From: CBDCWT01 sp965223305
GTDB lineage: Bacteria; Planctomycetota; Planctomycetia; Pirellulales; Pirellulaceae
Direction: 5' to 3'
Length of the DNA stretch: 64,000 nt
NCBI GenBank assembly: GCA_965223305.1
Contig: CBDCWT010000084.1
Span: 310,001-374,000 of the forward strand
The notes below the pieces were generated by a model. It saw only the letters and a list, made by a program, of their open reading frames with translations, ran no database searches and was not told the origin of the DNA. Positions 1 through 9,721 of the stretch are shown piece after piece. Each line of letters starts with the position of its first letter. The stretch's first letter is position 1. A program made the position numbers and the translations under genes.

Positions 1-1
1 A

Positions 2-1657
2 GCTGCACTCTTCGTCCTGCTGACCTTCTACGGCGTGCTTTTTCGCTTTCTGGTGATGATTGGCACCAGCTCGAATTGGACGGCGATCACCTGTTTGTTC
101 TTTGCGGCTGTGACTGTGGGGCAGATGGTGTTATTTCGTGGGAATCGACCACGGGCCGCCTCCATTGTGACTGGCGCGATTATCTGTCCGGCAATACTAG
201 TGGCAGCCATCATCGATGAATCCCTGACTCAGTTCACCGGATGGAGACCCTTGGCGAGTGGACTCGATACGCCGGCGGCTCTCGCTTCCGCGCTGGCTAT
301 GTTGAGCATGATCGGCATGTTATTCGGCTATTTGCTGGGCGGGACACTCGCAGGCGTATTTCTTGTCATCGCAAAGATGTATCCGCGGTCCGTGGTCGCG
401 CAGAGCGAGCCCCACTCTGCCGTCGTGGGAGGAGGTGATGGTCGGACGCCGGCGTTTGTCGAAGTCGTGGGCAGATGGATCAACCCCTTTCAGCCCCGTG
501 CGCCTCTCCGCGGCGCGCTCGCAGCTCTTCTGCTTCCCATCATTTTCGGCTGCTGCGTCTTTCCGTTTGTGCCGTGGGTCTTGGCGTGGCAGATGATTCT
601 ATTTGCCGCTGGACTGGGCACGTTGCTGGCGTTTTGGACAGGGAATCTTCAGCTATCGTTCCTTTGGCCGCTGGCGCTGTGTTCTGTCGGCGGTCTGATG
701 GCGGCGTGGCCAGCCGCGACGCTTCTGGAAGTCTCCCGATCTAAAGGCATCACCGGGGAGCACTTGGTCGCTCTGCGTTTCGGTTCATACACCCTTGGCG
801 TCGTTGCCGGCCTTAGCTTGAGCGCCGCTGCCGGATGGATTCAGTGGTTGGTTTTCCGCAGCGCTCGCGAACGTCGTTTTGGCCTCGTGCCACTCTTCGG
901 TGTCGTCGTGTTTCTTGTGAGCATTGGCGGGCTGGCAGCACATCGGTTGGGCGCTTGGGCTCAATCCCCGCGACAACAGCTACTCGGCAAGGTCCAGGCG
1001 GACGGTGGGACGTTGGGGTGGAATTCTCTGCTGGGGGGGACGCTGAGTTGGGCATCGCTTTCAAGAAAGTCTGATGATGAAGACTTCGTCCAGCTGCGGC
1101 CGCTGCTCGTCAATGGCAGTGCGGTGAGCCTAACTGGCCGGCAGTTCACGGACAAATCGGCGTCCGCATTAAATGGCCTTCATCTTGCGAGCCTGAGTCT
1201 CATTGACACGTCCGTCACCGACGATGCATTTGCGGATGTGCACCGTATGTCAGCGATATCGGTTACTCTCAACATGACTGATTTCGGTGACCGCGGCCTG
1301 GCAAAGTTAACCGCACTGCCCGCGATGCCGACCACACTCCAGAGCCTCACGCTTAACCGTACACAGGTTACCGATAACGGATTGACGCACCTTGCAGGGT
1401 GTCGGATGTTGTTGTGGTTGAGCTTGGCCGAGTGCGCGATCACAGACGATGGACTCAAGAATTTGGCTGCAGCGGCACCGCCGCTGCAGCAGCTGATCCT
1501 AGTTGAGACTGACGTTACTGATGCGGGCCTAGCTCATCTAACGCAAATGACGACCCTCACTCTGTTGCGTGTCGGCGGCACCAAGGTCACCCGCGCAGGT
1601 GTCCAAGCGTTGCAAGTAAAGTTGCCGAACTGCGCGATTATCTGGGATGACGGGTAA
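2..1657 (+). CDS. Membrane protein with C-terminal leucine-rich repeats (5' partial)
   Basis: The reading frame is open to the first bases of the window, with hydrophobic codons before the GTG at 35, so the real start lies upstream and the gene is partial. The N-terminal two thirds carry several hydrophobic segments (for example around 35-60, 85-120, 170-240 and 260-310 of the visible product), consistent with an integral membrane region. From about residue 390 to the end there are roughly five leucine-rich repeats of the type L..L.L..T.VTD.GL..L, common in planctomycete proteins and usually used for binding partners. No catalytic motif was seen. It converges with the kinase gene on the other strand. 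The function is unknown. Confidence 0.75.
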   Translation, partial: AALFVLLTFYGVLFRFLVMIGTSSNWTAITCLFFAAVTVGQMVLFRGNRPRAASIVTGAIICPAILVAAIIDESLTQFTGWRPLASGLDTPAALASALAMLSMIGMLFGYLLGGTLAGVFLVIAKMYPRSVVAQSEPHSAVVGGGDGRTPAFVEVVGRWINPFQPRAPLRGALAALLLPIIFGCCVFPFVPWVLAWQMILFAAGLGTLLAFWTGNLQLSFLWPLALCSVGGLMAAWPAATLLEVSRSKGITGEHLVALRFGSYTLGVVAGLSLSAAAGWIQWLVFRSARERRFGLVPLFGVVVFLVSIGGLAAHRLGAWAQSPRQQLLGKVQADGGTLGWNSLLGGTLSWASLSRKSDDEDFVQLRPLLVNGSAVSLTGRQFTDKSASALNGLHLASLSLIDTSVTDDAFADVHRMSAISVTLNMTDFGDRGLAKLTALPAMPTTLQSLTLNRTQVTDNGLTHLAGCRMLLWLSLAECAITDDGLKNLAAAAPPLQQLILVETDVTDAGLAHLTQMTTLTLLRVGGTKVTRAGVQALQVKLPNCAIIWDDG

Positions 1658-1747
1658 CGCGATCAAAGACCGCGGACTCGACCCGGGTAGGCTCAACGCG
1701 CGCCAGTCGCGCTGATGTTGCTGACGCACGCGAGCGGGGTTGGTGCA

Positions 1748-4700
1748 TCACTGCCGGCGGTCATGCTCTAAGAAGTCACCGGGGATGGGTGGATCCCCGT
1801 TACGAGGTGGCAGTCCACCGGGAACCTGCCAAGTGACCGATAGATGGTCCTCCCCCATACCTTCCCGGAAAACCGCTTCCAGCCAATAACGTCTTCCTTG
1901 CTCGAGGCGCACCGGTGTGGAGACGCTTTGCTCGCTCAGCTCCTCCCATTGGCGGTACTTTGCCCACCCGTCGACACTGGCAATCGGCCGTTTGTTTTCG
2001 GATGACTCGTCCGTACTTAAAGAGAGTTCGCCCTGGTCATCCGAACAGAGGTAGAACACATAATCTCCTGTGATCGGCGGAACGAGAAAACCGGTCAGAC
2101 GGGTACCATAGTCGTCGGCGACATCCCGCGGCGTCTCAAAGAGATCGACCGTGTCTCGGATGTCCGGTTCACTGGCAAAATTCCCCAGGGAGTTTGTCGG
2201 AAGATCCAGGTATACCTCGCGGTGCAGCCCCCGCCGACCAACGTTCGGAGACCGTTCTTCGAACAAGAGAGCCACCGAGCTTTGCATGGCGCCGATAGCT
2301 GGATCCGGTTCAACGGGCTGCACTTGGACGTGGTAAGCGCCCAAGTGTTCTTCCCTGACAACTGGAATCTCTAGCGACGTTCCGGTTGCCCCTTCGACCG
2401 GTTTTCCCGCAAAAAACCACTGAAGCGCCCAAGGCCCCTTCCCGTCCACCGCCACTTCAAGGTTGGCCGGCTCACCGAGGGCGACAGCAACATTCTGTGG
2501 CTGCCGCGTGAAAACAGGCCAGCGGTTCTGGCCTCGCAAAGTGTTGGCAATCTCGGAGCGTGTGCGGAGGAGTTCGGGATGATCACTCGGCAGTGTCTCT
2601 GCCTGGAGGCTCAACGTGCGACGCAGGATTGTCTCGGCTTTTGCATATCGTTCCTGTTTATTGTGGACAGCACCCAAACTACGCATCGAGCGCAGCGTTA
2701 AAGGGTGGCGTTCGATCTCCTCGAATGTGGACGCCTTCCAGAGCCGGAGCACGCCATCGGTACCCGAGGTCGCCAGTGTGTTGCCGTCCGGAGAGAACGC
2801 CACGCCGCAGACAGCATCCGTGTGACCGTAGAATGTCCGTAACTGGCGGCCCGACTCAACATCCCACAGTACGGCCGTGCTATCACGCCCGGTTGAGGCC
2901 AGCGTGCGGCCATTTGGCGAGAACGCGAGTCCCCAGGCGGTGTGTCCCCTAAGGGCACGCAACTGTGTTCCTGATGCAAAGTCCCAGAGCACGATTCCAT
3001 GGGGTTGGCTGCCGAACGCGAGCGTCTGACCGTCCGGTGAGACGGCCATTGTCACGACGTATTCTCCTACTTGGAGCGTCCGCTCCAATTTCCAAGTGGA
3101 AGTGCTCCATATTCTGACAGCCCCACTGTGATCGGCACCCAACATCCAGTTCCCGTCGGGCGTAAAGCCTACAGAGCAAATCACACGTGTTCCCGTGAAC
3201 AGCGGAGATCCGATCTCTTCACGGGCGGGTATCTTCCAAACCCTCAATTTCGCATCAATTGGCGAAGAGTTGTACGGGTAGCCTCTGCCCGCCGCCAGGT
3301 ACTTGCCGTCGGGTGAGAAGGCCAGAAACCCGCCACCCTCCAACGTGTCAAAGAGTCGGTCATTCTTCCGGTCCCACAACAAGACCTTCGGGTCGTTGCT
3401 AAGCGCCAAGAACCGACCATCCGGAGAGAAGGCGAGCGACTCGTCACGGGCGGGAAACCGCCTGCCCTTTCCGTCGAAGTCCCATGTCGCGGCACCAATC
3501 CACTGATCTGCCACCGCGATCGACCTGCCGTCGGGAGCAAAGGCGACCGTGAACGATCGCGGATACCGTTTCTCATCGCGCTCGAGCTCGACAACGGTCG
3601 GTTCCGAATCGTCCCGCTGAAACTTGAACTTCACGCTTGATCTGAATGGGCCGTACATCAATTCGACCCCTTCGCGGACATGAAGCTCCCTCACGTCAAT
3701 CATTTCGCCAGTGCGACCATCAGAAATGGCGATCAAGCGGTCTCCTTTGCGGATCTTGCCACTCCTATCAGCCGCGCTTCCCGGCACGACACCTGCAATG
3801 GTGATCCCGTCCTTCAGCCCTTCTTCGAACGTTGTGCTCACGATGTTTAAGCCTGGAGAGCCTCCGAATCGATCTTCCGCCATGTTCTCGACAGAATAGG
3901 CGTTTTGATCGCCACCCAAATGGAACAGCTTCGCCACGCCCCCGCTGTCTAAAGACACAAGTTTCGTTCCGTCCTTTGAGAAGACGAGCGACTGGATCCG
4001 CGACATGTGCGCTTGTAAAGACTGAATGAGACCTGGCGGACGTTGCGATTGATCGGCAACCTCAAGCAACACTCCTTCACCATCGTCTACCGAGGACTCT
4101 GTCTGGCCGTAGCTGGCGCTATTCGAGGCGAGAACGGTGGCTACGTCCCAGATGTCGATCGTGCCATCGTGGCCGCCACTGGCCAATCGAGTTGAATCCG
4201 GCGAGAAGCTGGTAGTCGAAGTCGGGGTCCCGTGCGATCCTGTGACAGTCGCTTGGCCGGGATCGCTGGTTCGGTGGAGGAGAAGCCGACCGGTAGCGGT
4301 ACCGTTGGCGATCAGCCGTCCGTCCGGCGACCAGGATCCACCTCCAACTCCGTTGCGATTGCGGTAAACCACGGGATCTGATCGTCCATCCATAAACGCG
4401 GTCGCTATGAAGTGCCTTGGATGTCCCGTTAAGAGCAGAGATCTCCCATTTGGAGCCAAAGACAAACTCCGCTGGTTTGGGTTGACTGGGAGGCCAATCT
4501 CCGCATGGGACTCCAGAGAAGTTACGTGCTCACCGGTGGCCGCGTTCCAGACACCCATCCCATCCTGGCCGCCCCACGTGGCGATCAACTCACCATTGGC
4601 AGAAAAGCAGCAACGATTACCGCGGAGACGCTGGTTCACTCGCCCTGAGTTCAACTCGATCAGCTTCACCTCGTCCGTGTCAGGAATCGCTGCCCACCGT

Positions 4701-6484
4701 CCGTTGGGTGATAGCTGTGCTTGACTGGCATCTTTCTTCCAGACGTGATCGAGCAGGGCGCCTCCGTCGTCCCAGACGCGTACGCCGGTCTTGTTCGCTG
4801 TGACCAGATGACCGCTCTGGGAGATTCCCGCTGCGTCACATTCGAGCACCGAATTGATGGCGCTGAAGTGCAGACGCGTCCACTGGTAGCGCCAGGCAAA
4901 CTCACGGAGATCGGATGCATGCGGATCGCCCTGCGAATCGGTCGGAATCCAGGCAGCCAACAACTCTTCGACCTTCTGCTGCCCGCCGTAGATGGTCTGA
5001 GAGATTTGATCGGCCGCCAGCATGTTCGACGCATACAGCAGGCGCCGGTTGCGCTCGGCGATTGATTCGGCTTGCCGCTGCGCTGCCTCGGCGTCCAGTT
5101 GCGCTGTCAACGCAGCATCCTTTTGCTTCTGCGCTTCCGCCTCTTGGAGCGTTTTTTCGTCCAGTGCGGCCAGCGTGTCCGCCTCGGCTTTGATCGCGCG
5201 CACCGCCAGTGAAGTGCTCACCACCGCGGCGATCACGAGCACCGCGGCAATGGCGGTTACGGTGGAAAGCACTGCCCGGTGGCGTCGGGCGAACTTTTGG
5301 AATCGGTACGCCGCGGACGGCGGACGTGCCTCGATGGCATCGTCGCTAAGGAAACGCTCGACGTCGTCGGCAAAACTGCTTGCCGACTCGTACCGCCGGC
5401 TCCGCTCCTTGTCGAGCGCCTTCATGACGATCCAATCGAGATCACCGAGCAGAAACTGTTTCAGCTTTCTCGCATCCGTGCCGCGATATTGTGCGATCTT
5501 CGCTGTTTGCTTTCCCAGCGTGGTGATGCGTGTGGAAGGTTTGGGTGCGTCCTCCTCGGCGATCAAGCGCTGCATCTCGATATAGGCCGTCTTCCGCAAC
5601 CTCTCAGCATCCAAAGGCGTCGTGCCTGTCAGCAGCTCATAGAGGATGACGCCCAATGAGTAGATGTCGCTGCGCGTGTCGATATCGATGCCGCTCATCT
5701 GAGCCTGTTCCGGGCTCATGTACACCGGGGTGCCGACCATTTGCCCATAGGCAGTAAAAAGTGTCCGCTCGGTGAGCTGATGGCTAATCGCCTTCGACAC
5801 GCCGAAGTCGATGACCTTGGGCACTGGCCGATTCTCGTCCAGCGTGATCATCACGTTGCTGGGTTTGAGGTCGCGATGGATGATACCCTTGTGATGAGCG
5901 TGCTGGATCGCTCGGCAAACTGTAACGAACAACTCAAGCCGTTCTGGAGTGCTAAGCTTGTTACTGTCGCAGAATTCGGTGAGGGGAACGCCTTTGACCA
6001 GTTCCATCGCGAAGAAAGGTCGGCCGCTCTCGGTCTCGCCCGCGTCGAGCACTTTGGCAATGTTCGGATGGTCCATCATGGCCAGCGCTTGCCGCTCGGC
6101 TTCGAAGCGGGCAATGACTTCCTTGGTGTCCATTCCCGGCTTGATCACCTTCAGCGCCACTTTCCGCCGGACGGGGCGCTGCTGTTCGGCCATGAACACC
6201 ACGCCAAAACCGCCTTCGCCGATCTGCTGCAAAAGCTTGTAGCGGCCGATTGACTGCCCCTCCTTTTCCATGGGCTGTGACGTATCAATCGTGTCTCCCG
6301 GAGCTACTGCTGGCTGTTCCAGAAAACTGTCCGCTTGGTCGTCCTTTAGTAACTGCTGAATTCGCGCCCGGAGTGGGGCGTCGTCGCTACACACCTGCCC
6401 CAAGTACTCGGCGACTGCATCCAGCGAGTCAAGTCGCCTGGCAACATTGAAGATCTCTTTCTCTGACAGCTGCTCGGTACTCAT
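1748..6484 (-). CDS. Ser/Thr protein kinase with WD40 repeats, PDZ, Ig-like and PA14 domains
   Basis: A 1578-residue transmembrane sensor kinase. The PknB-type kinase domain covers about residues 81-380: glycine loop GEGGFG (89-94), ATP lysine in VALKVIK, catalytic HRDLKPSN (203-210), DFG (226-228) and the GTPVYMSPEQA activation segment. One transmembrane helix follows (about 404-428), then an Ala/Gln-rich coiled coil. The rest should be outside the cytoplasm: two blocks of WD40-like repeats, a PDZ-like domain between them (motif PGSAADRSGKIRKGDRLIAI), a short TPR-like stretch, an Ig-like segment and a C-terminal PA14-like domain (ITGDYVFYLCSDDQGELSLS). PA14 and Ig suggest binding of a carbohydrate or surface ligand (inference). 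The ECF sigma gene lies 113 bp upstream on the same strand, a pairing known in planctomycetes. Confidence 0.9.
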   Translation of the reverse strand: MSTEQLSEKEIFNVARRLDSLDAVAEYLGQVCSDDAPLRARIQQLLKDDQADSFLEQPAVAPGDTIDTSQPMEKEGQSIGRYKLLQQIGEGGFGVVFMAEQQRPVRRKVALKVIKPGMDTKEVIARFEAERQALAMMDHPNIAKVLDAGETESGRPFFAMELVKGVPLTEFCDSNKLSTPERLELFVTVCRAIQHAHHKGIIHRDLKPSNVMITLDENRPVPKVIDFGVSKAISHQLTERTLFTAYGQMVGTPVYMSPEQAQMSGIDIDTRSDIYSLGVILYELLTGTTPLDAERLRKTAYIEMQRLIAEEDAPKPSTRITTLGKQTAKIAQYRGTDARKLKQFLLGDLDWIVMKALDKERSRRYESASSFADDVERFLSDDAIEARPPSAAYRFQKFARRHRAVLSTVTAIAAVLVIAAVVSTSLAVRAIKAEADTLAALDEKTLQEAEAQKQKDAALTAQLDAEAAQRQAESIAERNRRLLYASNMLAADQISQTIYGGQQKVEELLAAWIPTDSQGDPHASDLREFAWRYQWTRLHFSAINSVLECDAAGISQSGHLVTANKTGVRVWDDGGALLDHVWKKDASQAQLSPNGRWAAIPDTDEVKLIELNSGRVNQRLRGNRCCFSANGELIATWGGQDGMGVWNAATGEHVTSLESHAEIGLPVNPNQRSLSLAPNGRSLLLTGHPRHFIATAFMDGRSDPVVYRNRNGVGGGSWSPDGRLIANGTATGRLLLHRTSDPGQATVTGSHGTPTSTTSFSPDSTRLASGGHDGTIDIWDVATVLASNSASYGQTESSVDDGEGVLLEVADQSQRPPGLIQSLQAHMSRIQSLVFSKDGTKLVSLDSGGVAKLFHLGGDQNAYSVENMAEDRFGGSPGLNIVSTTFEEGLKDGITIAGVVPGSAADRSGKIRKGDRLIAISDGRTGEMIDVRELHVREGVELMYGPFRSSVKFKFQRDDSEPTVVELERDEKRYPRSFTVAFAPDGRSIAVADQWIGAATWDFDGKGRRFPARDESLAFSPDGRFLALSNDPKVLLWDRKNDRLFDTLEGGGFLAFSPDGKYLAAGRGYPYNSSPIDAKLRVWKIPAREEIGSPLFTGTRVICSVGFTPDGNWMLGADHSGAVRIWSTSTWKLERTLQVGEYVVTMAVSPDGQTLAFGSQPHGIVLWDFASGTQLRALRGHTAWGLAFSPNGRTLASTGRDSTAVLWDVESGRQLRTFYGHTDAVCGVAFSPDGNTLATSGTDGVLRLWKASTFEEIERHPLTLRSMRSLGAVHNKQERYAKAETILRRTLSLQAETLPSDHPELLRTRSEIANTLRGQNRWPVFTRQPQNVAVALGEPANLEVAVDGKGPWALQWFFAGKPVEGATGTSLEIPVVREEHLGAYHVQVQPVEPDPAIGAMQSSVALLFEERSPNVGRRGLHREVYLDLPTNSLGNFASEPDIRDTVDLFETPRDVADDYGTRLTGFLVPPITGDYVFYLCSDDQGELSLSTDESSENKRPIASVDGWAKYRQWEELSEQSVSTPVRLEQGRRYWLEAVFREGMGEDHLSVTWQVPGGLPPRNGDPPIPGDFLEHDRRQ

Positions 6485-6597
6485 CGGGCGTCCATCCGGA
6501 TTCGTGTTGTGGGTGATGTATATCTCTCTCTAGAGCAGTGCGAAATCCAGGGCTGAATTCCCTAGCGAATCCAAGAGTTTTTTTCGATCAAGTCGGC

Positions 6598-7158
6598 CTA
6601 GTCGTCGGCTGACAGTCGACCGCGGATCCAGCTCTTAGCGTAAGCCCAGTCATTGTCGACGGTTGCAGCCGAGACTGCCAGCGCTTGGGCGATTTGCCGG
6701 CCAGTCAAGCCGGCAAAGAAACGCAGCTTGACGACCTGAGCAGCGCGGCGGTCCACTTCTTCCAGCTGCTGGATCGCTTCGTCAAGGGCCAGCAAGTCCA
6801 AGTCGGGGCCGGGAAGGGCTGGGTCCGTGGCCGCCAATTCCACACGCTTCAGCTCTCCGCCACGCTTGCGGCTCTTCTTGCGTCGCGCCTGCTCGATCAG
6901 TATCCGCCGCATCGATTCCGCGGCCGCCGCAAAGAAATGACTGCGGCTATTCCAGCGCAGAACTTCTTTCGTGTCGACCAGGCGAAGGTAGGCCTCGTGA
7001 ACCAGTGCCGTAGGTTGCAGGGTCTGGCCCGGCTTCTCGTCGGCCAGCTTCGCGGCGGCAAGATTGCGCAACTCACGGTAGACCAACGGTAGCAACTGCT
7101 CGGTCGCGGCCGGATCGCCTTCCTGAATCTGAGACAAGAGCCGTGTCACTTCGGTCAT
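6598..7158 (-). CDS. ECF sigma factor, planctomycete TIGR02999-like group
   Basis: A 186-residue ECF-type RNA polymerase sigma factor. The N-terminal region 2 contains ELRNLAAAKLADEKPG and LQPTALVHEAYLRLVD, characteristic of the sigma-70 subgroup modelled as TIGR02999. Region 4 near the C-terminus reads VVKLRFFAGLTGRQIAQALAVSAATVDNDWAYAKSWI, a helix-turn-helix for -35 recognition. The length is normal for the family. It lies directly upstream of the giant Ser/Thr kinase on the same strand; in this group ECF factors are often encoded next to kinases and are thought to be controlled by phosphorylation rather than by an anti-sigma factor. No anti-sigma gene is adjacent. Control by the neighbour kinase is inference. 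Confidence 0.93.
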   Translation of the reverse strand: MTEVTRLLSQIQEGDPAATEQLLPLVYRELRNLAAAKLADEKPGQTLQPTALVHEAYLRLVDTKEVLRWNSRSHFFAAAAESMRRILIEQARRKKSRKRGGELKRVELAATDPALPGPDLDLLALDEAIQQLEEVDRRAAQVVKLRFFAGLTGRQIAQALAVSAATVDNDWAYAKSWIRGRLSADD

Positions 7159-7475
7159 GCTGACCAGAATACAACAGTGATTTCGGCAATTCCATCATTC
7201 GCCAATCTGAGCGGCTGGGGCCGGGTGAGCAGACGGGCCACGAACGTGCCGCAAGACCGTCGATTTGTCGCCACAGCCGGGTGGACAAACCCACAACCGG
7301 AAACACCCGGCCCTGGAGTCCATCTTGCCATTCCGATATCAAAGATGCCAGAGGCTCGTGTGGTGAGGCGGCGGTGGGTAGTGGCAGATCGGCAGACGTG
7401 AGTTACGGCACACGGAGTGTGCCTACTACTTTGTCACTGCACCGGAGTGTGCCTACTACTTTATCGTGGGCTGCT
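7159..7475. other. Intergenic region with GGCACACGGAGTGTGCC-type hairpin
   Basis: About 320 bp between the divergently arranged sigma gene start and the end of the TIGR03545-like gene. It holds one full hairpin copy at 7407-7423 and a degenerate half copy at about 7441-7456, each followed by TACTACTTT. No supportable gene is seen. Confidence 0.6.
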
Positions 7476-9224
7476 TTATCGTGGGTCGCCGGTGCGGGAA
7501 AGGCCGATCCGCTTGAGTGGCCCGTACCATTGCTCTGTCAACTGCCGCTGAATGACACTCAGACTTTCCAGAGCCTTCGTCAAGCTTTGTTGGCGGTCGT
7601 CCAGGATGTTGTCGAGTTGAGCCGTATGCTTGGTAAGTTCGGTGTCGAGCTGCGCAACCAGTTGATCGCTGGCCTGCGCCAGTTGTCGTTCGACTGCCGC
7701 CGTCAAGCCCTGCGAGAATTGCTCACCGAGATTGCTGTGGATTTGCCAACTCGGGCGGTCGAGCGAACCGGCCAGTTCAACCACGGCGTGCAGGCTGCTG
7801 ACCTCCTCGCAGATCGCTGCCAAACCAGCCGACAGGCGCTCGCCGTGCTCACCTGCAAGCTGCGGTTGCAGGGCCAACGCGTCTTGCCGCCAGCGGACTT
7901 GGCCCGATAACTCAGCGCCAGTCAACGTCACGTCGAGCCAGACCGCAACCGGGCTGGCAGGTACGCCGATTGCCAGCAGCTGCTTGTCACCCAGTTCATA
8001 GGCTGGCTGCGAAAGTTGGGGGCACTTGGCCACCATCCGATACTGTGGGCGTTCTGCAGAGAGGTCAACCTCGCAGCGGATCTGTGCGGCCAGCAGACCA
8101 TTTGTTGTCAGTTCGATCACCGTAGGTTCGCAGTCCGGGTGTACTTCGTGCGTGAGTCCGGTTGCCCGCCCGGCAAAGGTGTAGGCAGGCGCCGCGGAAC
8201 TGTAGCCGGAGAACGCCAGCTCCTGAATCAGGAAGCCCGGGCGATCCAGTCCGAACGGGAAGTCGATCCCGCGGCCGGTCTCTTCATTTAACTCGGGGGA
8301 GCTGATCGCGTAATCGACCAGCATCCGCCCACGTTTGACCCAGCGGGTGATCGAGGCCAGGCGGCCACTCAGCTCGTTCCCGAGCAGGTATTCAGTCAGT
8401 GCTTGGGGGTTGATGTTCTCTGTCCGAGCAAGCTCTTGCAGGCGTTGCAGGTCGTGCTCCTTGGCCGCGGCAATCGCCTCCCTGTCGGCCAGCATCTGCT
8501 GCCGGAGTTGAGCCAGCTGGCGGCTGCTGTTGCCTAGCTCCGTGTGTAGTGACTGCACGTCTGCCAGCCGTTGGTCCAGGGCCTCGAGGTGTCGTAGTGG
8601 ATTGGAGCGGACCGATTCCACCAAGTCGCGATAGTCGCCAATTCGCTGTTCCCACTGTTTGACATCCTCGCGGATCTTATCGGCCGACGATCGCCAACGC
8701 ACGACGAGTTCCTCGGCCAGCGGGATGGACTTGAATTCGCTGCGGATGTCGCCGCGTAGCCGCGCCTCTAGATCCGTCAGCCAGTCCTCCGCGCCCGCGC
8801 CTGCCTGCGCCGTTAGACGTTGACGATAGATCTCGATGAGCGAGTCGTCGGCTGGTTCAGACGCCTCGTCCAGTGCGCCCGACCGCTCGCGCGGTGTGTC
8901 GAATTGCAACCCCTGGACCAACGCGTACGGTACGATCAGCCGGCGGTCTAAGAGCGCGCTGCCGCTCAGTTTCAACCAAGCGCCGTCGAATTGGACGAGG
9001 TTCCTTTGCGGATTGGCCGGATCGGTGACTTGCACGCCCTCGACATAGAGGCTGGTCCTGCCCAACGAGGCGTTTACACGTTCGACATCGAGGCGGGCGC
9101 CCAGGCTCGCTCCGCCCAGACTCTGCAGGCCGACCTTCAACGCCGGATCGAGGCCCAAACGCAACAACAGGCAGAACGCGAGCAAGATGACAAGACGTGG
9201 CACAAGGTACGCAGTTCGAAACAT
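7476..9224 (-). CDS. TIGR03545-like membrane-anchored protein (AsmA-like)
   Basis: A 582-residue protein with one N-terminal transmembrane segment (about residues 8-27), then an AsmA-like start (LGARLDVERVNASLGRTSLYVEGVQVTDPANP) in which a lipid-transport-like beta domain follows the anchor. The middle (about 120-270) is helical and rich in Glu, Gln and Arg, probably a coiled coil; the C-terminus is again amphipathic helix. This layout and the gene pairing fit the uncharacterised families TIGR03545 and TIGR03546, which are encoded side by side in several bacteria. The next gene upstream (TIGR03546-like) ends only 14 bp before this start, so the two are probably cotranscribed. A role in the cell envelope is inference. 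Confidence 0.72.
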   Translation of the reverse strand: MFRTAYLVPRLVILLAFCLLLRLGLDPALKVGLQSLGGASLGARLDVERVNASLGRTSLYVEGVQVTDPANPQRNLVQFDGAWLKLSGSALLDRRLIVPYALVQGLQFDTPRERSGALDEASEPADDSLIEIYRQRLTAQAGAGAEDWLTDLEARLRGDIRSEFKSIPLAEELVVRWRSSADKIREDVKQWEQRIGDYRDLVESVRSNPLRHLEALDQRLADVQSLHTELGNSSRQLAQLRQQMLADREAIAAAKEHDLQRLQELARTENINPQALTEYLLGNELSGRLASITRWVKRGRMLVDYAISSPELNEETGRGIDFPFGLDRPGFLIQELAFSGYSSAAPAYTFAGRATGLTHEVHPDCEPTVIELTTNGLLAAQIRCEVDLSAERPQYRMVAKCPQLSQPAYELGDKQLLAIGVPASPVAVWLDVTLTGAELSGQVRWRQDALALQPQLAGEHGERLSAGLAAICEEVSSLHAVVELAGSLDRPSWQIHSNLGEQFSQGLTAAVERQLAQASDQLVAQLDTELTKHTAQLDNILDDRQQSLTKALESLSVIQRQLTEQWYGPLKRIGLSRTGDPR

Positions 9225-9238
9225 CGGTCGCCGGTCGC

Positions 9239-9709
9239 TCAGTTGGTGGCAAGAGCCGTGTCGGAGGGCTGGGGGGAGGCTGGTCGCCGCAGCTGGCCGC
9301 AGAGGAACTTCACGAGGAGATAAAACGGAACGGAGATCCCTCCGCCCAGCAACAGACTGCCCAGCACGACGGTGTTATTGAAGCTAGTCCAGGGTGCCAG
9401 CGGGTATTGGTAGAGCGCCCGCCAATGGTCCGTCAGCGAATCGTTGCCCAGCACGGCCAGACCGATAACGTGCGTCACGGGATCGAGCCACGGGGCGAGG
9501 AAACTGAAGACCAAAGTCGACAGCATTGCTGCTAGCAGGTTGAGACGCAGGGAACAGACCAGGGTGGCAATCGCCAACGCCAACAGGTTTCCTTTGGGTA
9601 CTAGGCCCAGGATCAGTCCGAGCGCACAGCCCAACGCCAGTTGTCGCGGGGTGAAATCACCCGCTGCACGACGGCAGCAAAAAGCAAACTTCACGAGCCA
9701 GAGGACCAT
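9239..9709 (-). CDS. TIGR03546/DUF2062-like small membrane protein
   Basis: About 156 residues from the ATG at 9709; a TTG four codons earlier (9721) is possible. It has a hydrophobic profile with three or four membrane segments and the motif TPRQLALGCALGLILGLVPKGNL, which resembles the DUF2062 signature of a glycine-rich helix ending in G..P.GN. The C-terminal half has LSTLVFSFLAPWLDPVTHVIG. It is the partner of the TIGR03545-like gene directly downstream. The function of the pair is not established. Confidence 0.7.
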   Translation of the reverse strand: MVLWLVKFAFCCRRAAGDFTPRQLALGCALGLILGLVPKGNLLALAIATLVCSLRLNLLAAMLSTLVFSFLAPWLDPVTHVIGLAVLGNDSLTDHWRALYQYPLAPWTSFNNTVVLGSLLLGGGISVPFYLLVKFLCGQLRRPASPQPSDTALATN

Positions 9710-9721
9710 CGCGGCACCCAA

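Noticed and set aside
4721..5585. Several plus-strand frames inside the kinase gene
   Set aside because: They are antisense shadows of a clearly coding minus-strand gene with intact kinase motifs.
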